Shown: positions 1-9,242, numbered from the stretch's first letter. The stretch is DNA of 39,265 bases from Terriglobia bacterium (GCA_019242155.1 JAFAWA010000560.1:1-39265); one strand, 5' to 3'. The notes: generated by a model from the sequence alone, not told the origin. Made by a program: numbers and translations.

Positions 1-1281
1 TCGAGCAAGAACTACCCCAATGAGGCGTTAGTGAGTATCGCCGGCGGAATGCTCAATGGGACCACGTACCTACTGGATGGGGGCACGCACAATGATGTGT
101 TCAATAACCTGAATTTACCTCTGCCGTTCCCTGACGCTATCCAGGAGTTCAAAGTGGAAACTAGCGCGCTGCCGGCGGAGTATGGAGAGCATTCCGCGGG
201 CGCGGTAAACGTGGTCAGCAAATCCGGCAGCAACGAAATCCATGGCGACGCGTTTGAATTTGTTCGCAACGGCTATTTCAATGCCCGCGACTACTTCGCG
301 CCCGTGAGGGACAACCTGAAGCGGAATCAATTCGGCGGCACGATCGGGGGCCCGATCCGCAAGAACAAGTTGTTCTTCTTTGCGGGCTTCCAGGGAACAT
401 TGATCCGGTCCGCTCCGGCCGCCACTCCAGCCGTTGTGCCGACCCCTTCCATGCTTGCGGGAAACTTTCAGGCATATGAGTCGCAGTGCTTCGCTTCGCC
501 GCAAACTCTGAACGCACCTTTTGTGAACAACGTTTTGCCGGCAGGGCTCGTCAGCCCGCAAGCGGTGGCGATGGCACAGAATTTTCCCACAGGCCCCGAG
601 CCGTGCGGCAATGTCACATACACGCAGATCGCGAATCAGAACGAGTACATGGGCCTGGCGAAGATCGATTACCAGATCAGCGCCAAACAGTCGATGTTCG
701 GCCGTTTTTACGCCACGCATAGCCTGACTCCTTCGAGCTTCACGGGGACGGAACTGTCTGTGCAGAACGCCGGTACCGACGATACGGTGAACTCGCTCGT
801 ACTGGGCGACACCTACATCGTGAGTCCAGGCGCGCTGAATACCTTCCACGCTACGCTCGATCGCGTCGGCATCACCAAATTCCAGGTGCCGATCCTGACG
901 CCGCAGCAGATCGGGGTGCAGAACATTTACGAAGCGCTCCCGAATTTCTCGAACATCAATATCACGGGAGACTTTCAGAGCGCGGGCGGATTCGCCACGC
1001 CGGGACTGGTAAACACCACGACCTACCAGTTCAACGATGATTTCAGCCTGATCAAAGGCTCGCACCAGATGCAGTTCGGAGCGAACTACATCCGCCCGAT
1101 GCAGGCTACAACTTTCTGCGTCTACTGCGACGGGCTGTTTACGTTTAGCGGGCAGCTTACGGGGAACGCCATGGCGGACTTCATCTCAGGATCGCTCGAC
1201 TCATTCACTCAGTTGAACATCTCGCATGACAACGAGAAGTGGAATTACATAGGCCTCTACGCACAAGATAGCTGGAAGTGA
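1..1281 (+). CDS. TonB-dependent receptor, 5' part (cut by window edge, frameshifted at 3' end)
   Basis: This is the plug and early barrel of an outer-membrane TonB-dependent receptor of the Oar/carboxypeptidase-regulatory type. The reading frame is open from base 1, so the true start lies outside the window. The plug shows the usual order: a TYLLDGG element, an IQEFKVET segment, the AEYGEHSAGAVNVVSKSG glycine-rich stretch, and then the FGGTIGGPIRKNKLFFFAGFQG strand. The frame ends at a TGA at 1279-1281 straight after YAQDSWK. In this family that motif continues directly into the next barrel strand, and the continuation is found in another frame from 1278. I infer one gene of which this is the first part. 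The broken state may be real decay or a one-base sequencing error. The substrate is unknown. Confidence 0.85.
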   Translation, partial: SSKNYPNEALVSIAGGMLNGTTYLLDGGTHNDVFNNLNLPLPFPDAIQEFKVETSALPAEYGEHSAGAVNVVSKSGSNEIHGDAFEFVRNGYFNARDYFAPVRDNLKRNQFGGTIGGPIRKNKLFFFAGFQGTLIRSAPAATPAVVPTPSMLAGNFQAYESQCFASPQTLNAPFVNNVLPAGLVSPQAVAMAQNFPTGPEPCGNVTYTQIANQNEYMGLAKIDYQISAKQSMFGRFYATHSLTPSSFTGTELSVQNAGTDDTVNSLVLGDTYIVSPGALNTFHATLDRVGITKFQVPILTPQQIGVQNIYEALPNFSNINITGDFQSAGGFATPGLVNTTTYQFNDDFSLIKGSHQMQFGANYIRPMQATTFCVYCDGLFTFSGQLTGNAMADFISGSLDSFTQLNISHDNEKWNYIGLYAQDSWK

Positions 1282-2783
1282 ACTCGCGCCTGACGGTAAA
1301 TTACGGCCTTCGTTGGGAGCCTTATTTGAATGGGCGTCTCCTGAACAATCACGTCACGCACTTTAATATGGCGGATTTCCTGGCCAATGTTCACTCCACG
1401 ATCTACCCAAATGCGCCGGCAGGCACGCTGTTTCCAGGCGACCCGGGTTTCAACACCGGCGGCCGGCCGAATCAGACCGCGTGGCTGAATTTTGCTCCCC
1501 GTTTTAGCGTGGCATGGGACCCGAACGGCAGCGGCAAAACCCTCATTCGCGGTTCGTGGGGAATGTTTTACGATATGCCGCACACGCTGTTCTACTACAA
1601 CTACTCAGCCGAACCGTTATGGGGCGAATCGATTACGCTGACTGCTCCACCGGGCGGCTTTGCGAATCCGTGGCTGGGGTACCCGGGCGGCAATCCGTTC
1701 CCCACTTCGCAGAATCCGAATACCCCTTATCCGACCGCCGGGTATTATGAGACCGTTCCCTTGAACGTGCAGAATACCTACGTCGAGCAGTGGAATTTGA
1801 CGCTGCAGAGGCAGGTGGCATCCGCTTGGCTGTTCAAGGCCAGTTACCTCGGTAACAACACCATCCACTTGTGGACCGACCAGGAAATGAACCCCGCCGT
1901 CTACGTCCCGGGAAATTGTGTCGCGGGACAGTACGGCCTCACCAAACCCGGACCGTGTTCCAGCCTCGCTAATACCCAGGCGCGTCGCCTTCTGACCCAG
2001 TTGAATCCCTCGCAAGGACCGTATTATGCGCAGCTCGAATATCTGGACGATGGCGGCACAGGCAGCTACAACGCGTTAATTCTATCTGCCGAACACCGGT
2101 TATCGAACCACTTCTCGATGCTCGCAAACTACACGTACTCACACTGTATCGGCGACCCGCAAACGACGGAACTCTCCGTCCCAATTTACACGAATCCTGC
2201 CAATCGCCGCTTCGACCGCGGCAACTGCTCGAGCGTCGATGTCCGGCACAACTTCAACCTTTCCGCCGTGATTCAATCGCCGCGATACTCATCCCGTGTC
2301 TTTCAGTGGATCGCGGGAGGCTGGCAGCTCGCACCCATCGTCGGCGTACACACCGGCAGCTACTTTACGATCAGCACGGGCGCGGATAATGCACTGAACG
2401 GGATCACACCCCAACGCCCGAACCAACTGCTCGCCGACCCATACTGCGCGGACCGAACCTATACCTGCTGGCTCAACGGGCACGCTTTCGGTGTCCCTGC
2501 CAACGGAACTCTAGGGACTCTCGGATCGAATAGTCTGGTCGGTCCCGGATACTTTGATGTGGACCTTGCCCTTACTCGACGTTTTCCGGTGAAGGAAAAA
2601 CAATACGTGGAAATACGCGCGGAAGTGTTTAATATCGAGAATCGTGTGAACTTTCTAAACCCTTCCAATCCCGGCTTGGTAGGTAACGCTTCCGGTTCGG
2701 CCCTAAACAGCAGCAATTTCGGCAAGATTCTATCGGACGTTAGTCCGAGGATCATGCAGTTCGCCATTAAATACGCCTTCTGA
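1278..2783 (+). CDS. TonB-dependent receptor, 3' part (barrel domain after frameshift)
   Basis: This is the rest of the outer-membrane beta-barrel of the preceding receptor fragment. It opens with NSRLTVNYGLRWEP, the strand that should follow YAQDSWK without a break, and so begins about one base out of frame. Later barrel features include WNLTLQRQV, YLGNN, LSNHFSMLANYTYSHC and DVRHNFNLS. The chain ends in MQFAIKYAF; a C-terminal Phe is typical of proteins inserted by the BAM machinery. GTG at 1278 is only the first possible start in this frame. There is no convincing ribosome-binding site, so independent translation is unlikely. The metallo-beta-lactamase-fold gene follows 30 bases downstream on the same strand and could share a transcript. 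Confidence 0.85.
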   Translation: MNSRLTVNYGLRWEPYLNGRLLNNHVTHFNMADFLANVHSTIYPNAPAGTLFPGDPGFNTGGRPNQTAWLNFAPRFSVAWDPNGSGKTLIRGSWGMFYDMPHTLFYYNYSAEPLWGESITLTAPPGGFANPWLGYPGGNPFPTSQNPNTPYPTAGYYETVPLNVQNTYVEQWNLTLQRQVASAWLFKASYLGNNTIHLWTDQEMNPAVYVPGNCVAGQYGLTKPGPCSSLANTQARRLLTQLNPSQGPYYAQLEYLDDGGTGSYNALILSAEHRLSNHFSMLANYTYSHCIGDPQTTELSVPIYTNPANRRFDRGNCSSVDVRHNFNLSAVIQSPRYSSRVFQWIAGGWQLAPIVGVHTGSYFTISTGADNALNGITPQRPNQLLADPYCADRTYTCWLNGHAFGVPANGTLGTLGSNSLVGPGYFDVDLALTRRFPVKEKQYVEIRAEVFNIENRVNFLNPSNPGLVGNASGSALNSSNFGKILSDVSPRIMQFAIKYAF

Positions 2784-2813
2784 TCAGACGAGCCAGACTT
2801 GGGAGTTAAGCTA

Positions 2814-3704
2814 ATGATCTCAAAAAGGACCATCAGACAAGTTACTTTGGAAGTGCTGCTTGGGTTCACGCTGGTTTTACTCACGGCGGGTCTAGTAGTA
2901 AGTAAGTCGTATGCAGCGGATAAACACCCCAAGCCGCCGAAGTCTCTGCGGCTGTATATCTTCGACTGCGGCGTAATTCACACCACCAACGCCGATGCTT
3001 ACTCACTAAAAAAGGAAGAGGTCGCCTCTACCGAAATGGCGATTCCTTGTATCATGGTGGCCCATCCTAAAGGAACTTTGATGTGGGACAACGGCGACAT
3101 TGCCGATAATGCGTTCCCTCCAGGAGGAGGGCAGGCCAAGGCCGGTGTGGTCACTCAAGATAAACCGTTGTTACCGCAACTGGCCGCCGTGGGATACAGA
3201 CCAGCGGACATAACCTATCTCGCGATGTCGCACTACCACGGAGATCATGTGGCGAATGCGAACTATTTCGCGGGATCCACATGGCTCGTGCGTAAGGTCG
3301 AACGGGACCGCATGTTTTCCGATGAGCCGATTCCACGTTCGCCCGCAGCTAATTACAATATGCTGAAAAACAGCAAGACCATATTCATTGATAAAGATGA
3401 GTACGATGTCTTCGGGGATGGGACGGTCATTATCAAATCAACGCCGGGCCACACACCTGGTCATCAGTCCCTGTACTTGAAGCTGGCGAAAACGGGCCCG
3501 GTCGTATTGAGCGGCGATCTGTATCATTATCCCGAGGAGCGCGCGCTCAAACGTCTGCCGGTGGCCGACTTCAACAAAGAGCAGACGGCCGCTTCCAGAA
3601 CGGACCTGGAAGTTTTCCTGAAGAAAACGGGCGCGCAGTTATGGATCCAGCACGATTTTCTGGGTAATGCAAAGCTCAAAAAAGCGCCTGCATTTTACGA
3701 ATAA
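2814..3704 (+). CDS. exported metallo-beta-lactamase-fold hydrolase, N-acyl-homoserine-lactonase-like
   Basis: This is a zinc-dependent hydrolase of the metallo-beta-lactamase superfamily, 296 residues. ATG 2814 is chosen over TTG 2799 because GGGAG at 2801-2805 sits eight bases before it. An N-terminal hydrophobic segment (about residues 11-31) ending near SYAADKH looks like a signal peptide, so the enzyme should be periplasmic. Metal ligands are visible: H140, H142, D144 and H145 in HYHGDH, H213 in TPGHTPGH, D235 in SGDLYH, and a late His in IQHDF (about 280). The LYIFDCG start and the PCIMVAHPKGTLMWDNGD segment resemble the AiiA/AttM branch of lactonases. That suggests lactone hydrolysis, possibly of acyl-homoserine lactones, but the substrate is inferred from family likeness only. 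Confidence 0.8.
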   Translation: MISKRTIRQVTLEVLLGFTLVLLTAGLVVSKSYAADKHPKPPKSLRLYIFDCGVIHTTNADAYSLKKEEVASTEMAIPCIMVAHPKGTLMWDNGDIADNAFPPGGGQAKAGVVTQDKPLLPQLAAVGYRPADITYLAMSHYHGDHVANANYFAGSTWLVRKVERDRMFSDEPIPRSPAANYNMLKNSKTIFIDKDEYDVFGDGTVIIKSTPGHTPGHQSLYLKLAKTGPVVLSGDLYHYPEERALKRLPVADFNKEQTAASRTDLEVFLKKTGAQLWIQHDFLGNAKLKKAPAFYE

Positions 3705-3706
3705 CT

Positions 3707-3760
3707 AAGAGTCGGCCTTGCCGCGCGGCGCATCTACGCAACGAGCGCGGCGCTACTCTT
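3707..3760. terminator. imperfect hairpin between convergent genes, possible bidirectional terminator
   Basis: AAGAGT (3707-3712) pairs with ACTCTT (3755-3760), and inside it GCCGCGC (3720-3726) pairs with GCGCGGC (3745-3751) around an 18-base loop. It lies between the stop of the lactonase-like gene and the stop of the convergent ankyrin gene, whose stop codon it overlaps. There is no long T-run on either side, so intrinsic termination is plausible but unproven. Confidence 0.35.
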
Positions 3761-5327
3761 TGGCCATCGCATTGGTTACGACGGGGATGCTGCGTTCCTG
3801 CATCAGGCGCCTCAGTAGCGCAACCGTTTCGGTGTGATAAATCGAAGAGGACATGCCGATCGGAACACCCTCAGCCCAATTGAGAGCGGTCATCTTCACG
3901 GTGCGGGCGCCGAATCCGTAATCAGCTCCGTTATCTTTAGCGGCCAAGTCCGCTCCGTGGTCCACCAGCAGTTGGACCGCCCTGTTTGCACCTTTGTAGG
4001 CGGCGCCGTGCAGCGCGGTGATTCCTTCTTCATTAGCAGCCTTCACATCGTTTCCGGCATCGATCAGCAACTGAATCAGTTCGAGAGTCGCGTCTTCAGA
4101 ATATTCGTGCAGGAACCCTTCGGCCCAGCCCACACCGGAAGCCGCCATCAGCGCGGTGGTGTGATCGTTGGTGGCAATCGAGGGATCGGCGTCATGCGCC
4201 AGCAGCAGCCGGGCCACTGCGAGATCGCCGCATAACGACGCACGAATTAAGGGGGTAGCGCCGGCTTCTTTGAGCCACGTCGCCAGCATTCCCTGATGCA
4301 ACTCCGTATCCGCTTTGATGCGCTGATTCGGGTTCGCGCCCCGGTCCAAAAGAAGCTTGATAAACTCCAGGCTGCCGTCAGTCTTGGGGCCTGGAACGGC
4401 TGAATCCTCGACATTGCGATTTTTCACGGCGAGATAGAGCGGCGTCCAGCCCTTGGCGTTGGCAAGGTTCGGATCAGCGCCGTGATCCAGCAGGAATTTG
4501 GCCACGTCATAGAAGCCATTCTGCACAGCAGCTAAAAGCGGAGCGGTTCCATCCGCGGACACCTGGTTCACGCCCGCACCGGCTGCGACGAGGGTCTTAG
4601 CGGCATCAAGTGCGCCTTGGCGGGCGGCAAAAATCAGCGGCGTGAGGCCGCCTTTGATTCCGGCCCCACTGCCATTGGGTTGTCCTCCTGCCGCGGCGGG
4701 AGCAAAACCCAGGCCGCGCCTTCTGATTGGAGTGAACGCGCTGGACTGTGCGTCTACGCTCGCGCCGTGTCGAATTAGCAGCGCGGCCACCGCGGCGTGG
4801 CCCTGCTCCGCGGCCCACATAAGCGCTGTAGTGCCGCGCAGGTTCTCCTTCGTGTCGACCCGAGCGCCGCGGTCGAGCAGCACCATCACTGCATCGGGAT
4901 TCCCGCTCCGCGCCGCTAGCATGAGCGCCGTTTCGCCGTGGCTGAGAACCGGCGCGTTCACGTCGGCCCCCGCATCAAGCAGTGCACGGATAATTACAGC
5001 GTTGCCGTTTTCGCTTGCCAAAAAGAGAGGTGTGGCGCCATTCCGGTTGGCCGGTGAAGGGTGGGCGCCGGCTTGCATCAGGAGCGCGGCCGTTTCCTCG
5101 TCGTTCCAATGGGCGGCCCAGTGTAACGCTGTCGCGCCGTCCGCCTGAGGAGCGTTCACATCCGCATGTTGCGCGATGAGGGTACGGAGACTGATGCGGT
5201 CCTGGTTCATAGCCGCATCCGCCACAGGGCTGCTTGCGGCCGAGCTGAAAACCGGCAGCGATGACGAAAGCCAAAGCAAAGCGGCGAGTCGTGTTTTCGC
5301 GCTCGATCCACGTGGAACAGAGTTCAT
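3753..5327 (-). CDS. exported ankyrin-repeat protein
   Basis: This protein is about 524 residues long and is built almost wholly of ankyrin repeats, which are protein-binding helical modules. Around ten to eleven repeat cores are visible, for example ALHWAAHWND, PLFLASENGN, ALMLAARSGN, ALMWAAEQGH, PLIFAARQGA, PLYLAVKNRN and ALHGAAYKGA. Repeat ends of the LLDHGADPN type follow them. The N-terminus has a basic start and a hydrophobic stretch ending in SSAASS, consistent with a signal peptide. ATG 5327 is preferred to ATG 5336 because GGAG lies nine bases before it but directly abuts the upstream one. It begins 20 bases after the DUF1552 gene and is surely co-transcribed with it. A glycine/alanine-rich insert interrupts the array mid-protein. 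The partner is unknown; the two upstream exported proteins are the natural candidates. Confidence 0.85.
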   Translation of the reverse strand: MNSVPRGSSAKTRLAALLWLSSSLPVFSSAASSPVADAAMNQDRISLRTLIAQHADVNAPQADGATALHWAAHWNDEETAALLMQAGAHPSPANRNGATPLFLASENGNAVIIRALLDAGADVNAPVLSHGETALMLAARSGNPDAVMVLLDRGARVDTKENLRGTTALMWAAEQGHAAVAALLIRHGASVDAQSSAFTPIRRRGLGFAPAAAGGQPNGSGAGIKGGLTPLIFAARQGALDAAKTLVAAGAGVNQVSADGTAPLLAAVQNGFYDVAKFLLDHGADPNLANAKGWTPLYLAVKNRNVEDSAVPGPKTDGSLEFIKLLLDRGANPNQRIKADTELHQGMLATWLKEAGATPLIRASLCGDLAVARLLLAHDADPSIATNDHTTALMAASGVGWAEGFLHEYSEDATLELIQLLIDAGNDVKAANEEGITALHGAAYKGANRAVQLLVDHGADLAAKDNGADYGFGARTVKMTALNWAEGVPIGMSSSIYHTETVALLRRLMQERSIPVVTNAMAKE

Positions 5328-5347
5328 GACGCCCATCTCCGCGGCAT

Positions 5348-6676
5348 TTAGATCGAAATGCGTCCGGTGCTATCGCCTAGCCGCTCCTTCTCGACGCCAC
5401 ACATCTGAAGCACCGTAAGGAGCATATTCGCCGTCGAACCGGAAGCGTGCACGTGTTTGCCGCCGCGGTGCAGGCCCGACGCGCCGCCGATTACCATGTG
5501 CGGCACATCCTTGTGGCTATGAAGGTTACTGTTTCCCATGTTAGTTGCCCAAAGTATCAGTGTGTGGTCCAGCAAATTGCCGTCGCCATCCGGGGTGGAT
5601 TTCAATCTCTCCAGAAAATGCGTGAGACACTGCACGTGGTAACGGTTGATTTTCGACCAATCCTCCACTCGCTTGGGCGCTTCGCCGTGATGCGAGGCTG
5701 CATGATTCGCAGTATTGACACCCGATTCGGGATAACTGCGCATGCTTACGTCATGGGCATACATCAATGTAGAGACGCGCGTGATGTCGGCCTGGAAAGC
5801 GAGCACCTGTAGGTCCCACATCAAGTTAATGTGTTCGCTGAAAGATTCCGGTATTCCAAACGGAACCTGTGCTTCGGGCGACTCACTAGCAGATTTGGCC
5901 ACGTTTTGAAGGCGTCGCTCGATTTCGCGAACGTCTTCCAGGTAGTCATCGAGCCGGCTGCCGTCCGCCGCCGGGAGTGTACCTCTCAGGCGCGCGATCT
6001 CGCCCGTCAGACTATCGAGCAAGCTGGCCTTGGCCTGTTTTCGCGCAAGCCGCTCCGCGGGCGTACTCCCATCGCCAAAGAGCCGCTCGAAGACTAACTG
6101 CGGGTTGGCCTCGTGGGGCAGCGGCCTGGTGGGACCTGCCCAGGAAACGGAGTTAGTATACGCACAGCTATAACCCCAAGGGCACGTCGCCAAGTAACTC
6201 TGATCCTCTATGCCGAGTTGGATCGAGGGAAGAAAGTTACGCTGGCCGTACTTCTCCGCGATCATTTGATCTATGGTCGTCCCTAAGAAGATATCTTCGT
6301 TCACGGTCTTCTTGGGCGGCACACCGGCAAACGTCGCAGCACCGCGAGAATGATCGCCGCCGGTCTCTCCGGGCGGCGGCATGGACGAGGTTGCGTCCAA
6401 TCCGCTCACCACGGTTATTGAATTCCGAAATGGTTCGAGCGGTTTAAGAATAAAAGGAAATTCGGCAATAGGCCCGGTCTGATCCATCGCCCAGTAACTT
6501 GGCGCCCAGCCGTGCGGATTGAAGATACCGACAAACCGGGGAGCCGTCGCGATAGCCGCGGCTTTAGCTCTAGTCAGCAGAGCGGGAAACATCGAATCGA
6601 GAAGCGGTAAGGCCAAAGTAACACCCGCGCCCCGCAATATGCTCCGCCGCGAAACATACTTTCCAGTTACAAACAT
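5348..6676 (-). CDS. Tat-exported DUF1552 family protein
   Basis: This 442-residue protein matches the DUF1552 family, which in Planctomycetes and Acidobacteria is usually encoded beside a DUF1592-type cytochrome. The N-terminus has a twin-arginine signal, SRRSILRGAGVTLALPLLDS, so the protein is exported folded, perhaps with a cofactor. Family-like segments include FNPHGWAPSYW near the start, FLGTTIDQMIAEKYG, a central IARLRGTLPAADGSRLDDYL helix, and the C-terminal LDHTLILWATNMGNSNLHSHKDVP stretch, quoted here only as the region around residues 375-400. These resemble the alkaline-phosphatase-like fold of the DUF1501 relatives. AAGGGA five bases before ATG 6676 supports the start. It lies 11 bases after the cytochrome gene. 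No enzymatic activity is established for the family. Confidence 0.88.
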   Translation of the reverse strand: MFVTGKYVSRRSILRGAGVTLALPLLDSMFPALLTRAKAAAIATAPRFVGIFNPHGWAPSYWAMDQTGPIAEFPFILKPLEPFRNSITVVSGLDATSSMPPPGETGGDHSRGAATFAGVPPKKTVNEDIFLGTTIDQMIAEKYGQRNFLPSIQLGIEDQSYLATCPWGYSCAYTNSVSWAGPTRPLPHEANPQLVFERLFGDGSTPAERLARKQAKASLLDSLTGEIARLRGTLPAADGSRLDDYLEDVREIERRLQNVAKSASESPEAQVPFGIPESFSEHINLMWDLQVLAFQADITRVSTLMYAHDVSMRSYPESGVNTANHAASHHGEAPKRVEDWSKINRYHVQCLTHFLERLKSTPDGDGNLLDHTLILWATNMGNSNLHSHKDVPHMVIGGASGLHRGGKHVHASGSTANMLLTVLQMCGVEKERLGDSTGRISI

Positions 6677-6687
6677 GACATTCCCTT

Positions 6688-9072
6688 CTACTGAGCCGCA
6701 ACGGCAACAGGATAGTTGTGAATCCCGCCGTTATTCTGGAATACATCACTGGTGACAACTGCCTGCACGATCGAAGAAAACCGGTACTCGTGCACCGCAG
6801 CTTGCCGAACGATCGAACGCACCACCGGCATATCCTGATATTCCACACCGCGTCCTAAGGCGTAAGTGAGTAATTTCTCTGCGAATGTTTGCAAAAACTG
6901 CGGCGAATAGCGATTCAGTGCTTCACGCAGGCTAGTAACTCCGCTGAGCTTGCTTCCATCCGTAAGTTCTCCCGAGACATCCAATGGCTTACCCGACTCG
7001 GTCGTCCGCCACTTACCCACCGCATCGAAATTTTCAAGCGCGAATCCGATCGGGTCCATCATTTTGTGACAACCGGCACAGGCAGCATTCTGCCGGTGCT
7101 CCTCCATGCGTTCACGCATGGTCTGCACCTCGCGTCCCAAGCCGCCGGCGCTGCTCTTTAGAACGGGGACGTTGGGAGGAGGATCCGGAGGAATCACGCC
7201 GAGGATGTTCATCAGAATCCACTTGCCGCGTTGCACGGGCGAAGTGCGGTCGGAAATGGAAGTAGCCAATAGAACCGCACCTTTACCTAGTAGACCCCTG
7301 CGCATGTGGAACTCATCGCCTAAACTAATTTTCCGGAACTCGCTTCCGTAGACATTGGGTATGCCGTAGTGGGATGCGAGGCGCTCGTTAACAAAGGTGT
7401 AGTCGGCGTTAAGTAAGTCCAGGGCGCTTCGATCTTCACGCACGATGCTCTCAAAAAACATCTCGGCTTCGGTACGGAAAGCCTGCCGGAGGTTATCGTC
7501 GAAGTCGGGAAATAGGGTTCCGGCAGGTGTAGATCCTTGCAGTGTCCGCAACTGCAACCACTGGCCGGCGAAGTTCCTCGCGAGCTCATGGGAACGGGGG
7601 TCGGCCAGCATGCGACGGACCTGCCGATGCAACACAGCACGGTCGTGAAGCTTTCCCTGGCTTGCGAATTGCAAAAGCTGCTCATCCGGTCCGCTGCTCC
7701 ATAGAAAAAATGACAGCCGGGAAGCAAGCTCCAAGTCGGGGATCTGGTAAGAGCCACCTGCTGCGGCTTTCTCTGTCGCTGCTTCGGTGCGAAAAACAAA
7801 TTCCGGGTGCGCCAGTATAAATTGAAGCCCGCGTTCAATGCCGTTCTCGAAGTTGCCGTCAGCGCGGCCGGGTTCATAGAAGCTAACGATGCGATCTATG
7901 TCGGCATTCGTAACCGGCCTTCGAAACGCCCGGCGCGCAATCGAAGATAGAATCTTTCTAGCGCATTCAGGTTCCTCATGGGCATCAGCAGGCCGGCAAA
8001 CCAGAATCTTGTTTCGGCTGGGAGTATCTGCCGGCTCAGTCCCATTGTAGGGGCCGGAAATCGTGACGGAACTTAATTGCGGCGTGAAAGTGAATCCGTC
8101 GATCAGGTTATCGTCCAGTATGCTCCGCTGATAGTGACGATTTAGGTCAACGTTCGGCACATATGTGGTAGCGACAAATGCGAAGCCAACGGCGCGCTGA
8201 CCGGCCTTAACATGAACACGCACTTCGTTCTTGTCCCGCATCGTGGTGATGGGAACGTCCGTGCCGATGTGGAACAATCGAATCCGTTCGCCATCGATCG
8301 TGACTTCGAGCTGTTCCTGGGGGCTATCACCACCGTATAAAGCGCCAACCGTTGTGCGCACCGGATCCCAGGAGATCGAGTATTCTCCATCGGCTGGAAA
8401 GAGGTGGCGGATCAACATACCGCCGCGCGTTCCAAACGGCAAACCTTCGATGTGGGCTTCCTGCGAATAGTCCTCGCGCGCGCGGTAGATCTTGCGGGCC
8501 GGCGCCGTCTCATGCCCAAGAGCCAGGCGGCTGATTTTCGCGGCCGCAGAAACATAGCCCTCCGCCAATGCCGGAGAAACACCCAACCCGCTCGCGATGT
8601 TATCGAACCCGTAACTCGAGTCGTCGGCCGGCAAATAGGCTCCGGGGTCAATCTCTAAACCGGTCAGGTCACGAATAGTATTCGCGTACTCGGTTCGATT
8701 GACGCGATGGACCCGCGGCACAGTAGCGTGCGGTCGATTAGCCGCGGCACGGTCGAGTTCATTTTCGAGATAGGAGGCAAGCTGGGCGGCCACGGCCGGT
8801 TCCGGACGCGGGAGCCCAGCCGGCGGCATCATCCCGGCGCGCAGTTTGCGCACGACCTTTTCCCAGGCTTCAGGGTTTTCGCTCACCTTGCCGATGTCGA
8901 GTTGGTCTAGGAGCAAGCCTGCAGTTTTTAAGCGCTGGTTATGACAGGAAACACAATACCTGTCGAGAACCGCGCGTTGCGTTGATGGTTGTCCTTCGGC
9001 CGCAACAGCGCCCATCAATGCGAACGAAATGAAAGCTAAGATGCTCCTCAAGATTGCGCCGGCAGCGAACAT
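6688..9072 (-). CDS. DUF1592/DUF1588/DUF1587/DUF1585/DUF1595 multidomain cytochrome-like protein
   Basis: This exported protein of 794 residues has the full Planctomycete-type domain train. A signal peptide (about 1-26) is followed by a haem motif CVSCH at 40-44. DUF1587 (RVHRVNRTEYANTIRDLTG) comes next, then a beta-rich middle region. DUF1595 (IARRAFRRPVTNADIDRI), DUF1592 (LASRLSFFLWSSGPDEQLL), DUF1588 (RGLLGKGAVLLATSISDRTSP) and DUF1585 at the C-terminus follow. A second haem motif, CAGCH, followed by KMMDPIGFALENFD, lies near residue 690. So two c-type haems are predicted. It probably passes electrons in the envelope; the substrate is not known. It heads a minus-strand cassette with the DUF1552 and ankyrin genes, with 11-20 base gaps. 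Its start ATG 9072 has only a weak ribosome-binding site. Confidence 0.9.
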   Translation of the reverse strand: MFAAGAILRSILAFISFALMGAVAAEGQPSTQRAVLDRYCVSCHNQRLKTAGLLLDQLDIGKVSENPEAWEKVVRKLRAGMMPPAGLPRPEPAVAAQLASYLENELDRAAANRPHATVPRVHRVNRTEYANTIRDLTGLEIDPGAYLPADDSSYGFDNIASGLGVSPALAEGYVSAAAKISRLALGHETAPARKIYRAREDYSQEAHIEGLPFGTRGGMLIRHLFPADGEYSISWDPVRTTVGALYGGDSPQEQLEVTIDGERIRLFHIGTDVPITTMRDKNEVRVHVKAGQRAVGFAFVATTYVPNVDLNRHYQRSILDDNLIDGFTFTPQLSSVTISGPYNGTEPADTPSRNKILVCRPADAHEEPECARKILSSIARRAFRRPVTNADIDRIVSFYEPGRADGNFENGIERGLQFILAHPEFVFRTEAATEKAAAGGSYQIPDLELASRLSFFLWSSGPDEQLLQFASQGKLHDRAVLHRQVRRMLADPRSHELARNFAGQWLQLRTLQGSTPAGTLFPDFDDNLRQAFRTEAEMFFESIVREDRSALDLLNADYTFVNERLASHYGIPNVYGSEFRKISLGDEFHMRRGLLGKGAVLLATSISDRTSPVQRGKWILMNILGVIPPDPPPNVPVLKSSAGGLGREVQTMRERMEEHRQNAACAGCHKMMDPIGFALENFDAVGKWRTTESGKPLDVSGELTDGSKLSGVTSLREALNRYSPQFLQTFAEKLLTYALGRGVEYQDMPVVRSIVRQAAVHEYRFSSIVQAVVTSDVFQNNGGIHNYPVAVAAQ

Positions 9073-9210
9073 TCATATACTCTGGCCGACGACCCTTTAG
9101 GTTCGGCGCGGAGCACTACGATATGGGCAGAATTCCACCACAGCTATTCATCGGTGTCAAGGGTGCAGCTCTTATCGCAGTGACCGTTTCGCCCGCATAG
9201 TTCTGGGGTG

Positions 9211-9216
9211 TATAAT
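9211..9216 (+). promoter_or_regulatory. TATAAT -10 element
   Basis: A perfect TATAAT stands 26 bases before the ATG of the secreted family gene at 9243, in the 170-base gap between divergent genes. The best -35 candidate at 17-base spacing (9188-9193) is poor, so only the -10 is supported. I see no other clear signal in 9073-9242. Confidence 0.4.
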
Positions 9217-9242
9217 CCGGTGATTGCGAGGCTGTAACGCCC

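Noticed and set aside
115-1065. Long minus-strand open frame opposite the TonB receptor
   Set aside because: Composition is Arg-rich and has no recognisable domain. It is a shadow of the receptor's plug and barrel, which is clearly the coding frame.
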